A stretch of DNA of 10,919 nucleotides, from contig DITG01000009.1 in assembly GCA_002422045.1 (NCBI GenBank), forward strand, positions 1-10,919. The letters run 5' to 3'. The DNA comes from Acholeplasmataceae bacterium UBA6190. GTDB taxonomy: Bacteria; Bacillota_I; Bacilli_A; Acholeplasmatales; Acholeplasmataceae. Numbering within the stretch: the stretch's first letter is position 1; the number at the start of each line of letters is the position of its first letter. The notes beneath the pieces were generated by a model. That model was not told where the DNA came from and did not search any database. It saw nothing but the letters and a program-made list of their open reading frames with translations. This document shows positions 1-5,346 of the stretch, piece after piece. A program made the translations under genes and the position numbers.

Positions 1-481
1 TGTCTATGATGAAAAGCAGGACATACTCAAGATTGCATCCATCGAAAGACATCATCAAACGGGTCTGATCGGACTTGGACTTGTGCATGGTTTCGGATTT
101 AATAACGGTGCGCTTGCGATGACCATCGCTCATGATTCTCACAATATTGTCGTTGTGGGTTCTTCTGATCAAGACATGCAAGCTGCAGTCACTCGAATTA
201 ATGAACTCCAAGGTGGCATTGTCATTGCAATGCAAGGAAAAGTCGTGGCCGAACTCGGTCTTGAGGTCGGTGGATTGATGACAAGTCACGATGCATTTCA
301 TGTGAGTGGAAAAATCAGAGACATGAAGAAAGTGTTGACAACAATGGGATTGAATCCGTCTATTGATGATCCTTTCATCGCTTTATCGTTCTTATGTTTA
401 CCTGTGATTCCTAAGCTCAAGTTGACGGACCGAGGGCTTTTTGACGTTGACATCATGGACTGGGTGAAGATTGAAGTCTAG
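1..481 (+). CDS. ade: Adenine deaminase, C-terminal part (5' end outside window)
   Basis: Deaminates adenine to hypoxanthine and ammonia (EC 3.5.4.2) in cytoplasmic purine salvage. The frame is open from base 2 and encodes the last 159 residues before a TAG stop. Visible family signatures, in order: an ILKIASIERH-like stretch, GLGLVHGFGF, the conserved AHDSHNIVVVG block, a GGIVIA...GKVVAEL strand pair, a GLMTS element, and the near-terminal LSFLCLPVIPKLKLTDRGLFDV block typical of the end of Ade proteins. The N-terminal amidohydrolase barrel with most metal ligands lies upstream of the window. The nearest GTG at 83 is inside the conserved region and is not the true start. The gene converges on the nuclease-like gene with only 4 bases between stop codons, and no terminator hairpin is visible in the gap. 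Assignment is from recognised family motifs. Confidence 0.93.
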   Translation, partial: VYDEKQDILKIASIERHHQTGLIGLGLVHGFGFNNGALAMTIAHDSHNIVVVGSSDQDMQAAVTRINELQGGIVIAMQGKVVAELGLEVGGLMTSHDAFHVSGKIRDMKKVLTTMGLNPSIDDPFIALSFLCLPVIPKLKLTDRGLFDVDIMDWVKIEV

Positions 482-485
482 AGGA

Positions 486-1154
486 TCACATGCCCATGAG
501 CTGATGATATCTTTTGATCTCTTCTAGCTTGTCTGGATGGATACCATATTTTGCCCGATCGAGTTTCACAAACCAACCTTCGAAATTCTTTTGCAAAATG
601 GTAGATACATTGTCTATTTGTGTATAGTGCTTAAGTTCGATGGTTGAAAGTCCAGGATGACTCATCAATGCATGGGCGATCAGGAGCGCTTTTTCCCGAT
701 AGAGTGTGAGTGTTTTGCCCTTGGTACCTCCCACGTTGACATGATTGATACGTTCATGAAATTCATTCATGAGCGTTTTCTTTTTCCGGGTGTTTCTTGC
801 ATTGGACAATGCGATGTCAAGCACCTTGGGTTCAAACTTGATTTCAGCAACATCAGATTGTACTATGATCAGCCCAATCCCGAGTCTTTTTAAGAGCAGC
901 TCAAAAGACTTGAAATGATCACGATGGCTTTGCATGGCTGTTTTAGGTATAGCGACGTAGACTTCATCTGCTAGTTTTTGTCTGTCGATGGCTTGGTAGA
1001 CAAGCTTTAAAGTCACTGCAGTTTTCAATTCGACTGCAATCGATTTTTCTGCTTTTAAAGCCAGAATATCGACACTTTTGACTTCGGCTTTGACATAGTA
1101 TCCCATCGTATTGAGCAATGCTTTGACAGGTGCATAAAGTTCAGTTTCTTTCAT
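486..1154 (-). CDS. DUF2161-type PD-(D/E)XK nuclease-like protein with C-terminal winged-helix-like region
   Basis: 222 residues. The N-terminal third looks like a PD-(D/E)XK nuclease fold: D29 in VDILAL, then E42 and K44 in VELK, with E5 in the preceding helix as a possible extra ligand. This matches the DUF2161 family (annotated as putative PD-(D/E)XK phosphodiesterase) as I remember it. The C-terminal part (about residues 145-215) has a winged-helix look: an ALLIAHALMSHPGLSTIEL helix pair, then an NFEGWFVKL wing. Start: the ATG at 1154 is preceded by a clear GGAGG (plus-strand CCTCC at 1161-1165) with 6-base spacing. A longer open frame reaching 1181 would begin upstream of the -10 element and is rejected. 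Substrate and role are unknown; the domain pair suggests DNA binding. No partner methylase or toxin-antitoxin-like neighbour is present; the divergent neighbour is an alcohol dehydrogenase. Confidence 0.72.
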   Translation of the reverse strand: MKETELYAPVKALLNTMGYYVKAEVKSVDILALKAEKSIAVELKTAVTLKLVYQAIDRQKLADEVYVAIPKTAMQSHRDHFKSFELLLKRLGIGLIIVQSDVAEIKFEPKVLDIALSNARNTRKKKTLMNEFHERINHVNVGGTKGKTLTLYREKALLIAHALMSHPGLSTIELKHYTQIDNVSTILQKNFEGWFVKLDRAKYGIHPDKLEEIKRYHQLMGM

Positions 1155-1171
1155 GGCAAACCTCCATCTAC

Positions 1172-1180
1172 ATTGTAACA
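1172..1180 (-). promoter_or_regulatory. Extended -10 promoter of the DUF2161 gene
   Basis: On the minus strand the sequence reads TGTTACAAT, that is TGN followed by TACAAT (5 of 6 to TATAAT). No good -35 hexamer is found at 17-18 bases, so this would be an extended -10 promoter. It lies about 17 bases upstream of the start codon, so the leader would be very short, with transcription starting close to the ribosome site. It sits beside the -35 of the divergent dehydrogenase promoter. Confidence 0.5.
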
Positions 1181-1181
1181 C

Positions 1182-1210
1182 ATGACAACTGAAGCCAGAC
1201 GTGATAAAAT
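1182..1210 (+). promoter_or_regulatory. Promoter of the alcohol dehydrogenase gene
   Basis: -35 ATGACA (1182-1187, 5 of 6), 17-base spacer, -10 TAAAAT (1205-1210, 5 of 6) with TGA just before it, making it also an extended -10. The expected start point near 1217 leaves a leader of about 17 bases containing GGAGGTG. This placement rules out translation starts before 1217. Confidence 0.7.
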
Positions 1211-1233
1211 GGGAACAATGTGGAGGTGTTTTT

Positions 1234-2439
1234 GTGAAATTCTTCTATCGGCTGTTGCAACGTCTCTTGTTTTATATCTCCAAATGCTTACCTTGGCGTG
1301 AACCTGAAATCATCAGTGGCGAAAACAGCCTACCGATGCTCAAAGAAAAATTGAAGACTTTGCCGTACCGCAATTATCTGATTGTGACTGACCAAGGTAT
1401 TGTGAAAGCAGGACTGCTCAAGCATTTATTGATTGCCTTAAACGATCCACTGCTTACGTTTTCTCTCTATGATCAAACCATTCCCAATCCTACCATTCAA
1501 AATGTCGAGGATGCAGTCAGCATCTACCATCAAAACCATTGTGATGCTTTAATCGGTTTTGGCGGAGGCAGTGCGATTGATGCTGCCAAATGTGTCGGTA
1601 TACGAATTGTCAAACCAAAGACTCCCTTTCACAAGATGAAGGGCATCCTAAAAGTCAATCGGAAGATTCCATTTTTGATTGCCATACCGACGACTGCAGG
1701 CACAGGTAGTGAGACTACGATTGCTGCAGTCATTTCCAATCCTTTAACTCAAGAAAAATTTGCCATCAGCGATTTGCATCTGATGCCAAAACTTGCAGTC
1801 CTTGACCCTTTGCTCACTGAAAATCTCCCACCCTTTTACACTGCGACAACAGGGATGGATGCACTCACGCATGCTGTTGAGGCTTATATTGGAAACTCTG
1901 GAACAAGACAAACCAACCTGAAAGCAAAAAGAGCCATTCAACGGATTCATGATCATCTTGAACAAAGTTATCATCACCCACATGATTTGAATGCAAGAAT
2001 GCAGATGTTATTCGCATCCTATGATGCAGGTTATGCGTTTACCAGAGCTTATGTCGGTAACATCCATGCTATCGCTCACACCTTTGGCGGTTTTCATCAG
2101 ATTCCTCATGGATTTGCCAATGCCATCATCATGCCTCACGTACTCAAGTATTACGGCAAATCGATTACTAAAAAACTCTCACTGTTGTCCGATATGCTCC
2201 ATTTAGAAGAAAGCACACAGTCAAGTGAGATCAAAGCGCGTGCATTCATCTCATGGATTTTGAAACTCAATCAAACATTTGGCATCCCGGAATCCATATT
2301 GATTCCACATGATGATCATCTTGAGCGTATGATTGATCATGCCTATCAAGAAGCAAATCCGCTCTATCCTGTGCCTCTGATATTTTCTAAATCTGATTTT
2401 CAAACATTATACAAACAAGTTTCCAACATCAAGTCATGA
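1234..2439 (+). CDS. Iron-containing (group III) alcohol dehydrogenase
   Basis: 401 residues, cytoplasmic. Predicted NAD(P)-dependent interconversion of an alcohol and aldehyde or ketone with a bound Fe2+; the substrate cannot be told from sequence. Motifs: nucleotide-binding GGGSAIDAAK (from residue 110), PTTAGTGSETT (152-162), and the metal site. By alignment to the FucO pattern the ligands are D209 and H213 in GMDALTHAVEAY, H278 in NIHAIAH, and H292 in QIPHG. All four are present, so the enzyme should be active. Start: GTG at 1234 with GGAGGTG at 1222-1228; an ATA at 1201, also in frame, lies upstream of the -10 and cannot be transcribed from this promoter. Residues 2-18 are an unusual aromatic and basic, amphipathic stretch (KFFYRLLQRLLFYISK) before the Rossmann-like domain. 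Transcribed alone, ending at the hairpin that follows. Confidence 0.9.
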   Translation: MKFFYRLLQRLLFYISKCLPWREPEIISGENSLPMLKEKLKTLPYRNYLIVTDQGIVKAGLLKHLLIALNDPLLTFSLYDQTIPNPTIQNVEDAVSIYHQNHCDALIGFGGGSAIDAAKCVGIRIVKPKTPFHKMKGILKVNRKIPFLIAIPTTAGTGSETTIAAVISNPLTQEKFAISDLHLMPKLAVLDPLLTENLPPFYTATTGMDALTHAVEAYIGNSGTRQTNLKAKRAIQRIHDHLEQSYHHPHDLNARMQMLFASYDAGYAFTRAYVGNIHAIAHTFGGFHQIPHGFANAIIMPHVLKYYGKSITKKLSLLSDMLHLEESTQSSEIKARAFISWILKLNQTFGIPESILIPHDDHLERMIDHAYQEANPLYPVPLIFSKSDFQTLYKQVSNIKS

Positions 2440-2441
2440 AA

Positions 2442-2476
2442 AAAAGCGGTTCGTGAAAGTTCACAGAACCGCTTTT
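2442..2476. terminator. Bidirectional intrinsic terminator
   Basis: Perfect 11-bp stem AAAAGCGGTTC (2442-2452) with GAACCGCTTTT (2466-2476); the loop can add a GTGA/TCAC pairing. Downstream Ts on the plus strand and an A run (2439-2445, a U run on the minus strand) let it serve both convergent genes. Confidence 0.9.
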
Positions 2477-2478
2477 GT

Positions 2479-2979
2479 TTACTTGTCTTTTTCTTCATCG
2501 ATGATGATTCTTCTGAATGTCTGTTTCCATCCATCATCTTTATTCCCAAAATATGCATTCTTCTGTGGAAAAAAGATGGTGTTGATGATGGGAATCAGGA
2601 GTAACATGATCCAAAGAGGATGCCATTCTTGAGTCCAAATGCCAATACCGACATAAAGTGCTGCCACGAAGATGGCAACCATGTGTCTGGCATTAATTTT
2701 CTTATCCACAATCATGTTGGTGAGTGGAATGAGCAAAAAGACCAGAAAACCAGGATTCCATAAGTCCAATCCAAATCCAAGCCACAAGAACAAGACAAGC
2801 GCAATCAGCGGCATCACTTCATTGAGTCTTCTGAACAGATTCCCTGTGAGTAATATCCATGATAGTGGTATGAGTAGGAAAAATGTCCAGCCTAATTGCC
2901 AGTTGGCCAGATAAAAACCTGAGACTAAAAACAGTAAGAGCGAAATCAAAGGTGTTGCTGCAAGTATTCGACGTTTCAT
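2479..2979 (-). CDS. Membrane protein built of three tandem two-helix repeats, function unknown
   Basis: 166 residues, mostly hydrophobic, about six membrane segments, then a charged cytoplasm-like tail (about 140-166, ending RRIIIDEEKDK). I do not recognise a named family with certainty. The sequence repeats itself: residues 10-43, 57-91 and 100-136 each consist of a hydrophobic helix, a short turn rich in W and G, and a second helix ending in LLIP (35-38, 82-85, 127-130) followed by a polar residue or N/T. The period is about 45-47 residues. Repeats 1 and 2 align closely (PLISLLLFL versus PLIALVLFL; FFLLIPL versus VFLLIPL). The ATG at 2979 has AAGGAGA 9 bases upstream (plus-strand 2988-2994). 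Divergent from another membrane protein gene, and near the PadR-HAAS operon, which suggests but does not prove an envelope role. Confidence 0.75.
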   Translation of the reverse strand: MKRRILAATPLISLLLFLVSGFYLANWQLGWTFFLLIPLSWILLTGNLFRRLNEVMPLIALVLFLWLGFGLDLWNPGFLVFLLIPLTNMIVDKKINARHMVAIFVAALYVGIGIWTQEWHPLWIMLLLIPIINTIFFPQKNAYFGNKDDGWKQTFRRIIIDEEKDK

Positions 2980-3003
2980 CAGTTACATCTCCTTCATGAC
3001 ATC

Positions 3004-3012
3004 ATTATATCA
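3004..3012 (-). promoter_or_regulatory. Extended -10 promoter of the three-repeat membrane protein gene
   Basis: On the minus strand TGA is followed directly by a perfect TATAAT (plus-strand ATTATA, 3004-3009), an extended -10. The best -35-like word, TTGTCA, sits 20 bases upstream, which is too far for the usual spacing, so recognition is likely through the extended -10. The ribosome site lies just downstream. Confidence 0.6.
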
Positions 3013-3044
3013 CAGAGCTTTATCTCTATTGACAACCCAATACA

Positions 3045-3073
3045 TTGCATTATCACTGGTTTTCATGTATAAT
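3045..3073 (+). promoter_or_regulatory. Promoter of the six-helix membrane protein gene
   Basis: Perfect -10 TATAAT (3068-3073) with TTGCAT (3045-3050) 17 bases upstream as a weak -35. An alternative is the perfect TTGACA at 3029-3034 with TATCAC at 3051-3056 (16-base spacer). Both precede the ribosome site GAGGAGGT at 3092-3099. Confidence 0.6.
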
Positions 3074-3105
3074 TCAACTGATGACTCGAATGAGGAGGTA
3101 ATCAC

Positions 3106-3765
3106 ATGAAACAAATGAAATATGGTTATGGTTGGGCGCTTAAATTCGTTTTGGCTGCTATTTTGATTGGTGTTGGTGTCTACATGATGTTCGCACCTAA
3201 CGTCGTTTACATCATTACAGGGATCACGATTGTCATCTTCTCTTTATTCAGAGTCATTCCGCTGATGAAGAGTTTGAACAAAGAGGTCTTAAGAACCATC
3301 AATTTACTTGAAATCATTTTTGACACCATCATCGGTGCTGTGATGATCTACATCGCGATTGTCAAGAAAGATGACATCGGCAATGCCAATGTCTGGGGTT
3401 TAATCTATCGTTATTCTCTGGCATTCTTCTTCTATGTGAGAGGTCTTGTCTATTTCAATTCTGTAGTATTCTTTGGTGAGAAATCTGAAGTTCCCAAGTT
3501 TTGGGTTCATATCATCGCGATTTCATTAGGGGCAATCATCGCTGTCTATCCCGATTTCGGTGTTCAGTCAGTCGGTTTCATCCTACTACTCATTTCCTTG
3601 ATTGGTGCAAGCTATCTCAGTTATGACGCAGGTGGCGGTTATAAGAAATACAGACAGTTCCAGAAAGAATTGAATGCTGCTAAGGAAAAAGATGTTCAAA
3701 AAAACATTCAACCCCAACAACCCATTTTAGATAAAGAAGAAGAAAAGCGTCCTTACGTCAACTAA
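3106..3765 (+). CDS. Six-helix membrane protein, HdeD/DUF308-like
   Basis: 219 residues. Six hydrophobic segments at about 11-29, 32-50, 66-86, 98-118, 131-147 and 151-170, arranged as short tight hairpins with small loops, which resembles the HdeD/DUF308 fold. I cannot point to a diagnostic motif, so the family is tentative. The C-terminal 45 residues (from KKYRQFQKEL) are strongly charged and hydrophilic, probably a cytoplasmic helix followed by a disordered tail rich in Q, K and E. ATG at 3106 has GAGGAGGT with a 6-base gap. Transcribed alone, divergent from the three-repeat membrane protein and convergent with the HAAS gene. HdeD itself is linked to acid stress in Enterobacteria; no such role can be inferred here. 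Confidence 0.65.
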   Translation: MKQMKYGYGWALKFVLAAILIGVGVYMMFAPNVVYIITGITIVIFSLFRVIPLMKSLNKEVLRTINLLEIIFDTIIGAVMIYIAIVKKDDIGNANVWGLIYRYSLAFFFYVRGLVYFNSVVFFGEKSEVPKFWVHIIAISLGAIIAVYPDFGVQSVGFILLLISLIGASYLSYDAGGGYKKYRQFQKELNAAKEKDVQKNIQPQQPILDKEEEKRPYVN

Positions 3766-3772
3766 ACAAATC

Positions 3773-3809
3773 AAGCATCCCCTCCAAACCGGATGGGATG
3801 CTTTTTTTT
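3773..3809. terminator. Intrinsic terminator between convergent genes
   Basis: 9-bp stem AAGCATCCC (3773-3781) with GGGATGCTT (3795-3803), 13-base loop, then a run of eight Ts (3802-3809). Strong for the plus-strand gene. The stop codon of the minus-strand HAAS gene (3808-3810) sits at the end of the T run, so the same stem may also terminate that transcript, although its U tract is interrupted. Confidence 0.88.
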
Positions 3810-4803
3810 ATGCTGCTTTTTTGACGAGTGTCTTGATCCAGATGGAAACCAGTTCGATCCCTACAGCGACTGAGGAAACGATGGTGATCCAAAGAATGCC
3901 CTGATTGATACCGTTCATGACTTGATTTGAAGTGAATCCTGCCACATTGGCGATGTAATCCACTGCATCCAGATTGATGAGTTGTGCATGATTGATGAAA
4001 ATCAGAAATAATACTGTCGATAGGATTTCATAAGCTGTATGAAGTGTTGCAACCTGTATGTTCCACTGTCCATACGACAATTTGAACAACCCTACGATGA
4101 CCATCAACGCTGCTGAGATGATGAAATAAGGAATAAATGGTGTCACAGTCGATTCATTCAAGATCCCAACAATTCTCACTTCATCCACATAGATGGCAAT
4201 GACATCCACATAACGCATCAGGATGACGATGAAACTGACATGGAATACAGTACCGATGATGAGTCCGATCACAGTACCTGTGCGACTGATTTTTGTGACA
4301 TTCTGTGCAGGAAGATCCGGTAAATCAGACAGTTTCCATTCTGACTTGGTTTTTGCATTTCTAGACGCATAATCGATTCCCCAGAAAATCAAGGTTACCC
4401 AGGTGAATGCCTGCAAGACACCTTGCCATATACCACCAATGACTTTTTCAAAAATGAGTCCGACAGTATCAGTGAAACCCAGTCCTTGTGACTGAATCAC
4501 AGCATCAATGGATCCAAATACGAGTGCGATGGTGCCTAAGATGATGGCAACAATCTTAAGTGTGTAGATGTAGTCATCAAAATAAAGGGGTGAGATGACA
4601 TACCGTTGTTTGGTTCTGTAATTGTTGGCGAGTTCTCTAGGATTTCCTAGTTTTCTCAAGACTGCTTCGAGTTCATCTGCGTTGTACTTTTCGGGAAGCA
4701 TGTCTTTGATATTGGCTTCTAATTCTTCTTTGACTTCCGCTCTCATGGCTTCTGGAAGTCTTTTGGTCACTGCATACACATAACGTGCAAGATATTCTTT
4801 CAT
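3808..4803 (-). CDS. HAAS-domain membrane protein
   Basis: 331 residues. Residues 1-75 form a soluble helical HAAS-type domain: a YLARYVYAVTKRLPEAMR helix, an EVKEELEANIKDML helix, then ELEAVLRKLGNPRELANNYR, the pattern seen in proteins encoded next to PadR regulators (DUF1700/HAAS). The rest has about six membrane segments (roughly 80-100, 120-145, 176-197, 221-242, 251-270, 303-322) and ends in a basic KTLVKKAA. The membrane part is not recognised. Start choice: ATG at 4803 has GAGG 9 bases upstream and follows the PadR stop by 4 bases; an in-frame ATG five codons earlier overlaps the PadR gene and has no ribosome site. Co-transcribed with and probably translationally coupled to PadR. In related systems PadR represses this partner; the ligand or signal is unknown. 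Confidence 0.8.
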   Translation of the reverse strand: MKEYLARYVYAVTKRLPEAMRAEVKEELEANIKDMLPEKYNADELEAVLRKLGNPRELANNYRTKQRYVISPLYFDDYIYTLKIVAIILGTIALVFGSIDAVIQSQGLGFTDTVGLIFEKVIGGIWQGVLQAFTWVTLIFWGIDYASRNAKTKSEWKLSDLPDLPAQNVTKISRTGTVIGLIIGTVFHVSFIVILMRYVDVIAIYVDEVRIVGILNESTVTPFIPYFIISAALMVIVGLFKLSYGQWNIQVATLHTAYEILSTVLFLIFINHAQLINLDAVDYIANVAGFTSNQVMNGINQGILWITIVSSVAVGIELVSIWIKTLVKKAA

Positions 4804-4807
4804 CTTT

Positions 4808-5140
4808 CTAAACCTCATCGAATAATTGTTTCATCTCGGATACGATCCGATGCCATTCTGCTTTGATCAGTGCCAAAGCCTCCAAACCATCTTTGCTTAA
4901 GACATAATACTTTCTGGGTCGTGATTCGCTCGTATCCCATTCGGATATGAGCAACCCTTGAGATTCCAGTCTCCTGAGCAATGGGTAAAGGGTTCCCGCT
5001 TCTATGTTGACACCTTTTTTCTCGAGTGCCTGAAGCAATGAATACCCATATTGGTTAGATTGAAGTAGATTGAGCACACCTAAAATTTGTGTTCCTCTTC
5101 TCAATTCAACCATCATGTTTTGTATCAGTGTTTGATCCAC
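4808..5140 (-). CDS. PadR-family transcriptional regulator
   Basis: 110 residues, the size of the short PadR-s2 type. A winged-helix DNA-binding domain occupies most of the protein: LRRGTQILGVLNLL, YGYSLLQALEKKGVNIEAGTLYPLLRRLESQGLL (the hallmark Y-G-Y, GTLYPLL and RRLE recognition region) and a wing with SRPRKYYVLSKDG. The last 25 residues form a dimerisation helix (ALALIKAEWHRIVSEMKQLF). Start is GTG at 5140, with GAGGTGAG (plus-strand 5146-5153) 5 bases upstream; the next ATG is inside the first helix. First gene of a two-gene operon with the HAAS membrane protein. Its promoter contains a perfect palindrome, so negative autoregulation is inferred. Confidence 0.92.
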   Translation of the reverse strand: MDQTLIQNMMVELRRGTQILGVLNLLQSNQYGYSLLQALEKKGVNIEAGTLYPLLRRLESQGLLISEWDTSESRPRKYYVLSKDGLEALALIKAEWHRIVSEMKQLFDEV

Positions 5141-5159
5141 TTGTGCTCACCTCGATTTG

Positions 5160-5189
5160 ATTATACTGTATGTCATACACTATTGTCAA
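5160..5189 (-). promoter_or_regulatory. Consensus promoter of the padR-HAAS operon
   Basis: Read on the minus strand: a perfect TTGACA (plus-strand TGTCAA, 5184-5189), an 18-base spacer, and a perfect TATAAT (plus-strand ATTATA, 5160-5165). The region upstream (5190-5224) is very A/T-rich and could act as an UP element. Such a strong core promoter would need repression. Confidence 0.85.
5167..5179. promoter_or_regulatory. Candidate PadR operator in the promoter spacer
   Basis: TGTATG-T-CATACA, a perfect 6-bp inverted repeat with a single central base, lies wholly between the -35 and -10. A dimeric winged-helix protein bound here would block RNA polymerase. The assignment to PadR rests on position and symmetry; I see no other perfect copy of this site in the window. 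Confidence 0.65.
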
Positions 5190-5273
5190 TACTTTAATAT
5201 TACTTTTTTAAGATTATTTTAAAATGAATGTGTTCAATTCAAGTGATCTCCTGTGTATCTTTTATTTAAAAGA

Positions 5274-5282
5274 TGTTATCAT
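5274..5282 (+). promoter_or_regulatory. Possible extended -10 promoter of the transporter operon
   Basis: TGT followed by TATCAT (5277-5282, 5 of 6) is an extended -10 pattern; no good -35 is present. It would give a leader of about 53 bases that begins just before the structured ribosome-site region. The stretch between the PadR promoter and here (5190-5273) is A/T-rich with no gene. Confidence 0.45.
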
Positions 5283-5304
5283 AGTGTGGGATACCCAAGA
5301 GATG

Positions 5305-5342
5305 AAGGAGAGGATGAATCGTTGGATTCATCAAGATAGGTC
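5305..5342 (+). promoter_or_regulatory. Split ribosome site: Shine-Dalgarno, hairpin, spacer
   Basis: AAGGAG (5305-5310) is a strong Shine-Dalgarno sequence, but it lies 32 bases before the transporter ATG. Between them is a perfect hairpin, GATGAATC (5313-5320), loop GTTG, GATTCATC (5325-5332). Folding removes 20 bases and leaves an effective spacing of about 12 (5311-5312 plus 5333-5342). No other good Shine-Dalgarno sequence precedes the start codon. The alternative use of AAGGAG is the small leader frame at 5314. Confidence 0.5.
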
Positions 5343-5346
5343 ATGA
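5314..5346 (+). other. Possible 10-codon leader peptide overlapping the transporter start
   Basis: ATG at 5314 opens a frame reading MNRWIHQDRS and stops at TGA 5344-5346, which overlaps the transporter ATG as ATGA. That is the classic geometry for translational coupling. Against it: the AAGGAG is only 3 bases from this ATG, short for efficient initiation, and the ATG is inside the hairpin stem. A longer version could begin at the in-frame ATG at 5302 but has no ribosome site. Speculative. Confidence 0.3.

Noticed and set aside
657..893. Plus-strand frame opposite the DUF2161 gene, and similar frames opposite RluF and the polymerase
   Set aside because: They are antisense shadows of well-supported genes, with no ribosome site or recognisable motif.
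1201..1233. Upstream in-frame start for the alcohol dehydrogenase
   Set aside because: It lies upstream of or within the -10 element (1205-1210); the GTG at 1234 has a proper ribosome site.
3029..3034. Perfect TTGACA in the divergent membrane-gene spacer
   Set aside because: The perfect TATAAT at 3068 is too far away; only a weak TATCAC lies at the right distance, so it is kept as an alternative rather than a separate promoter.
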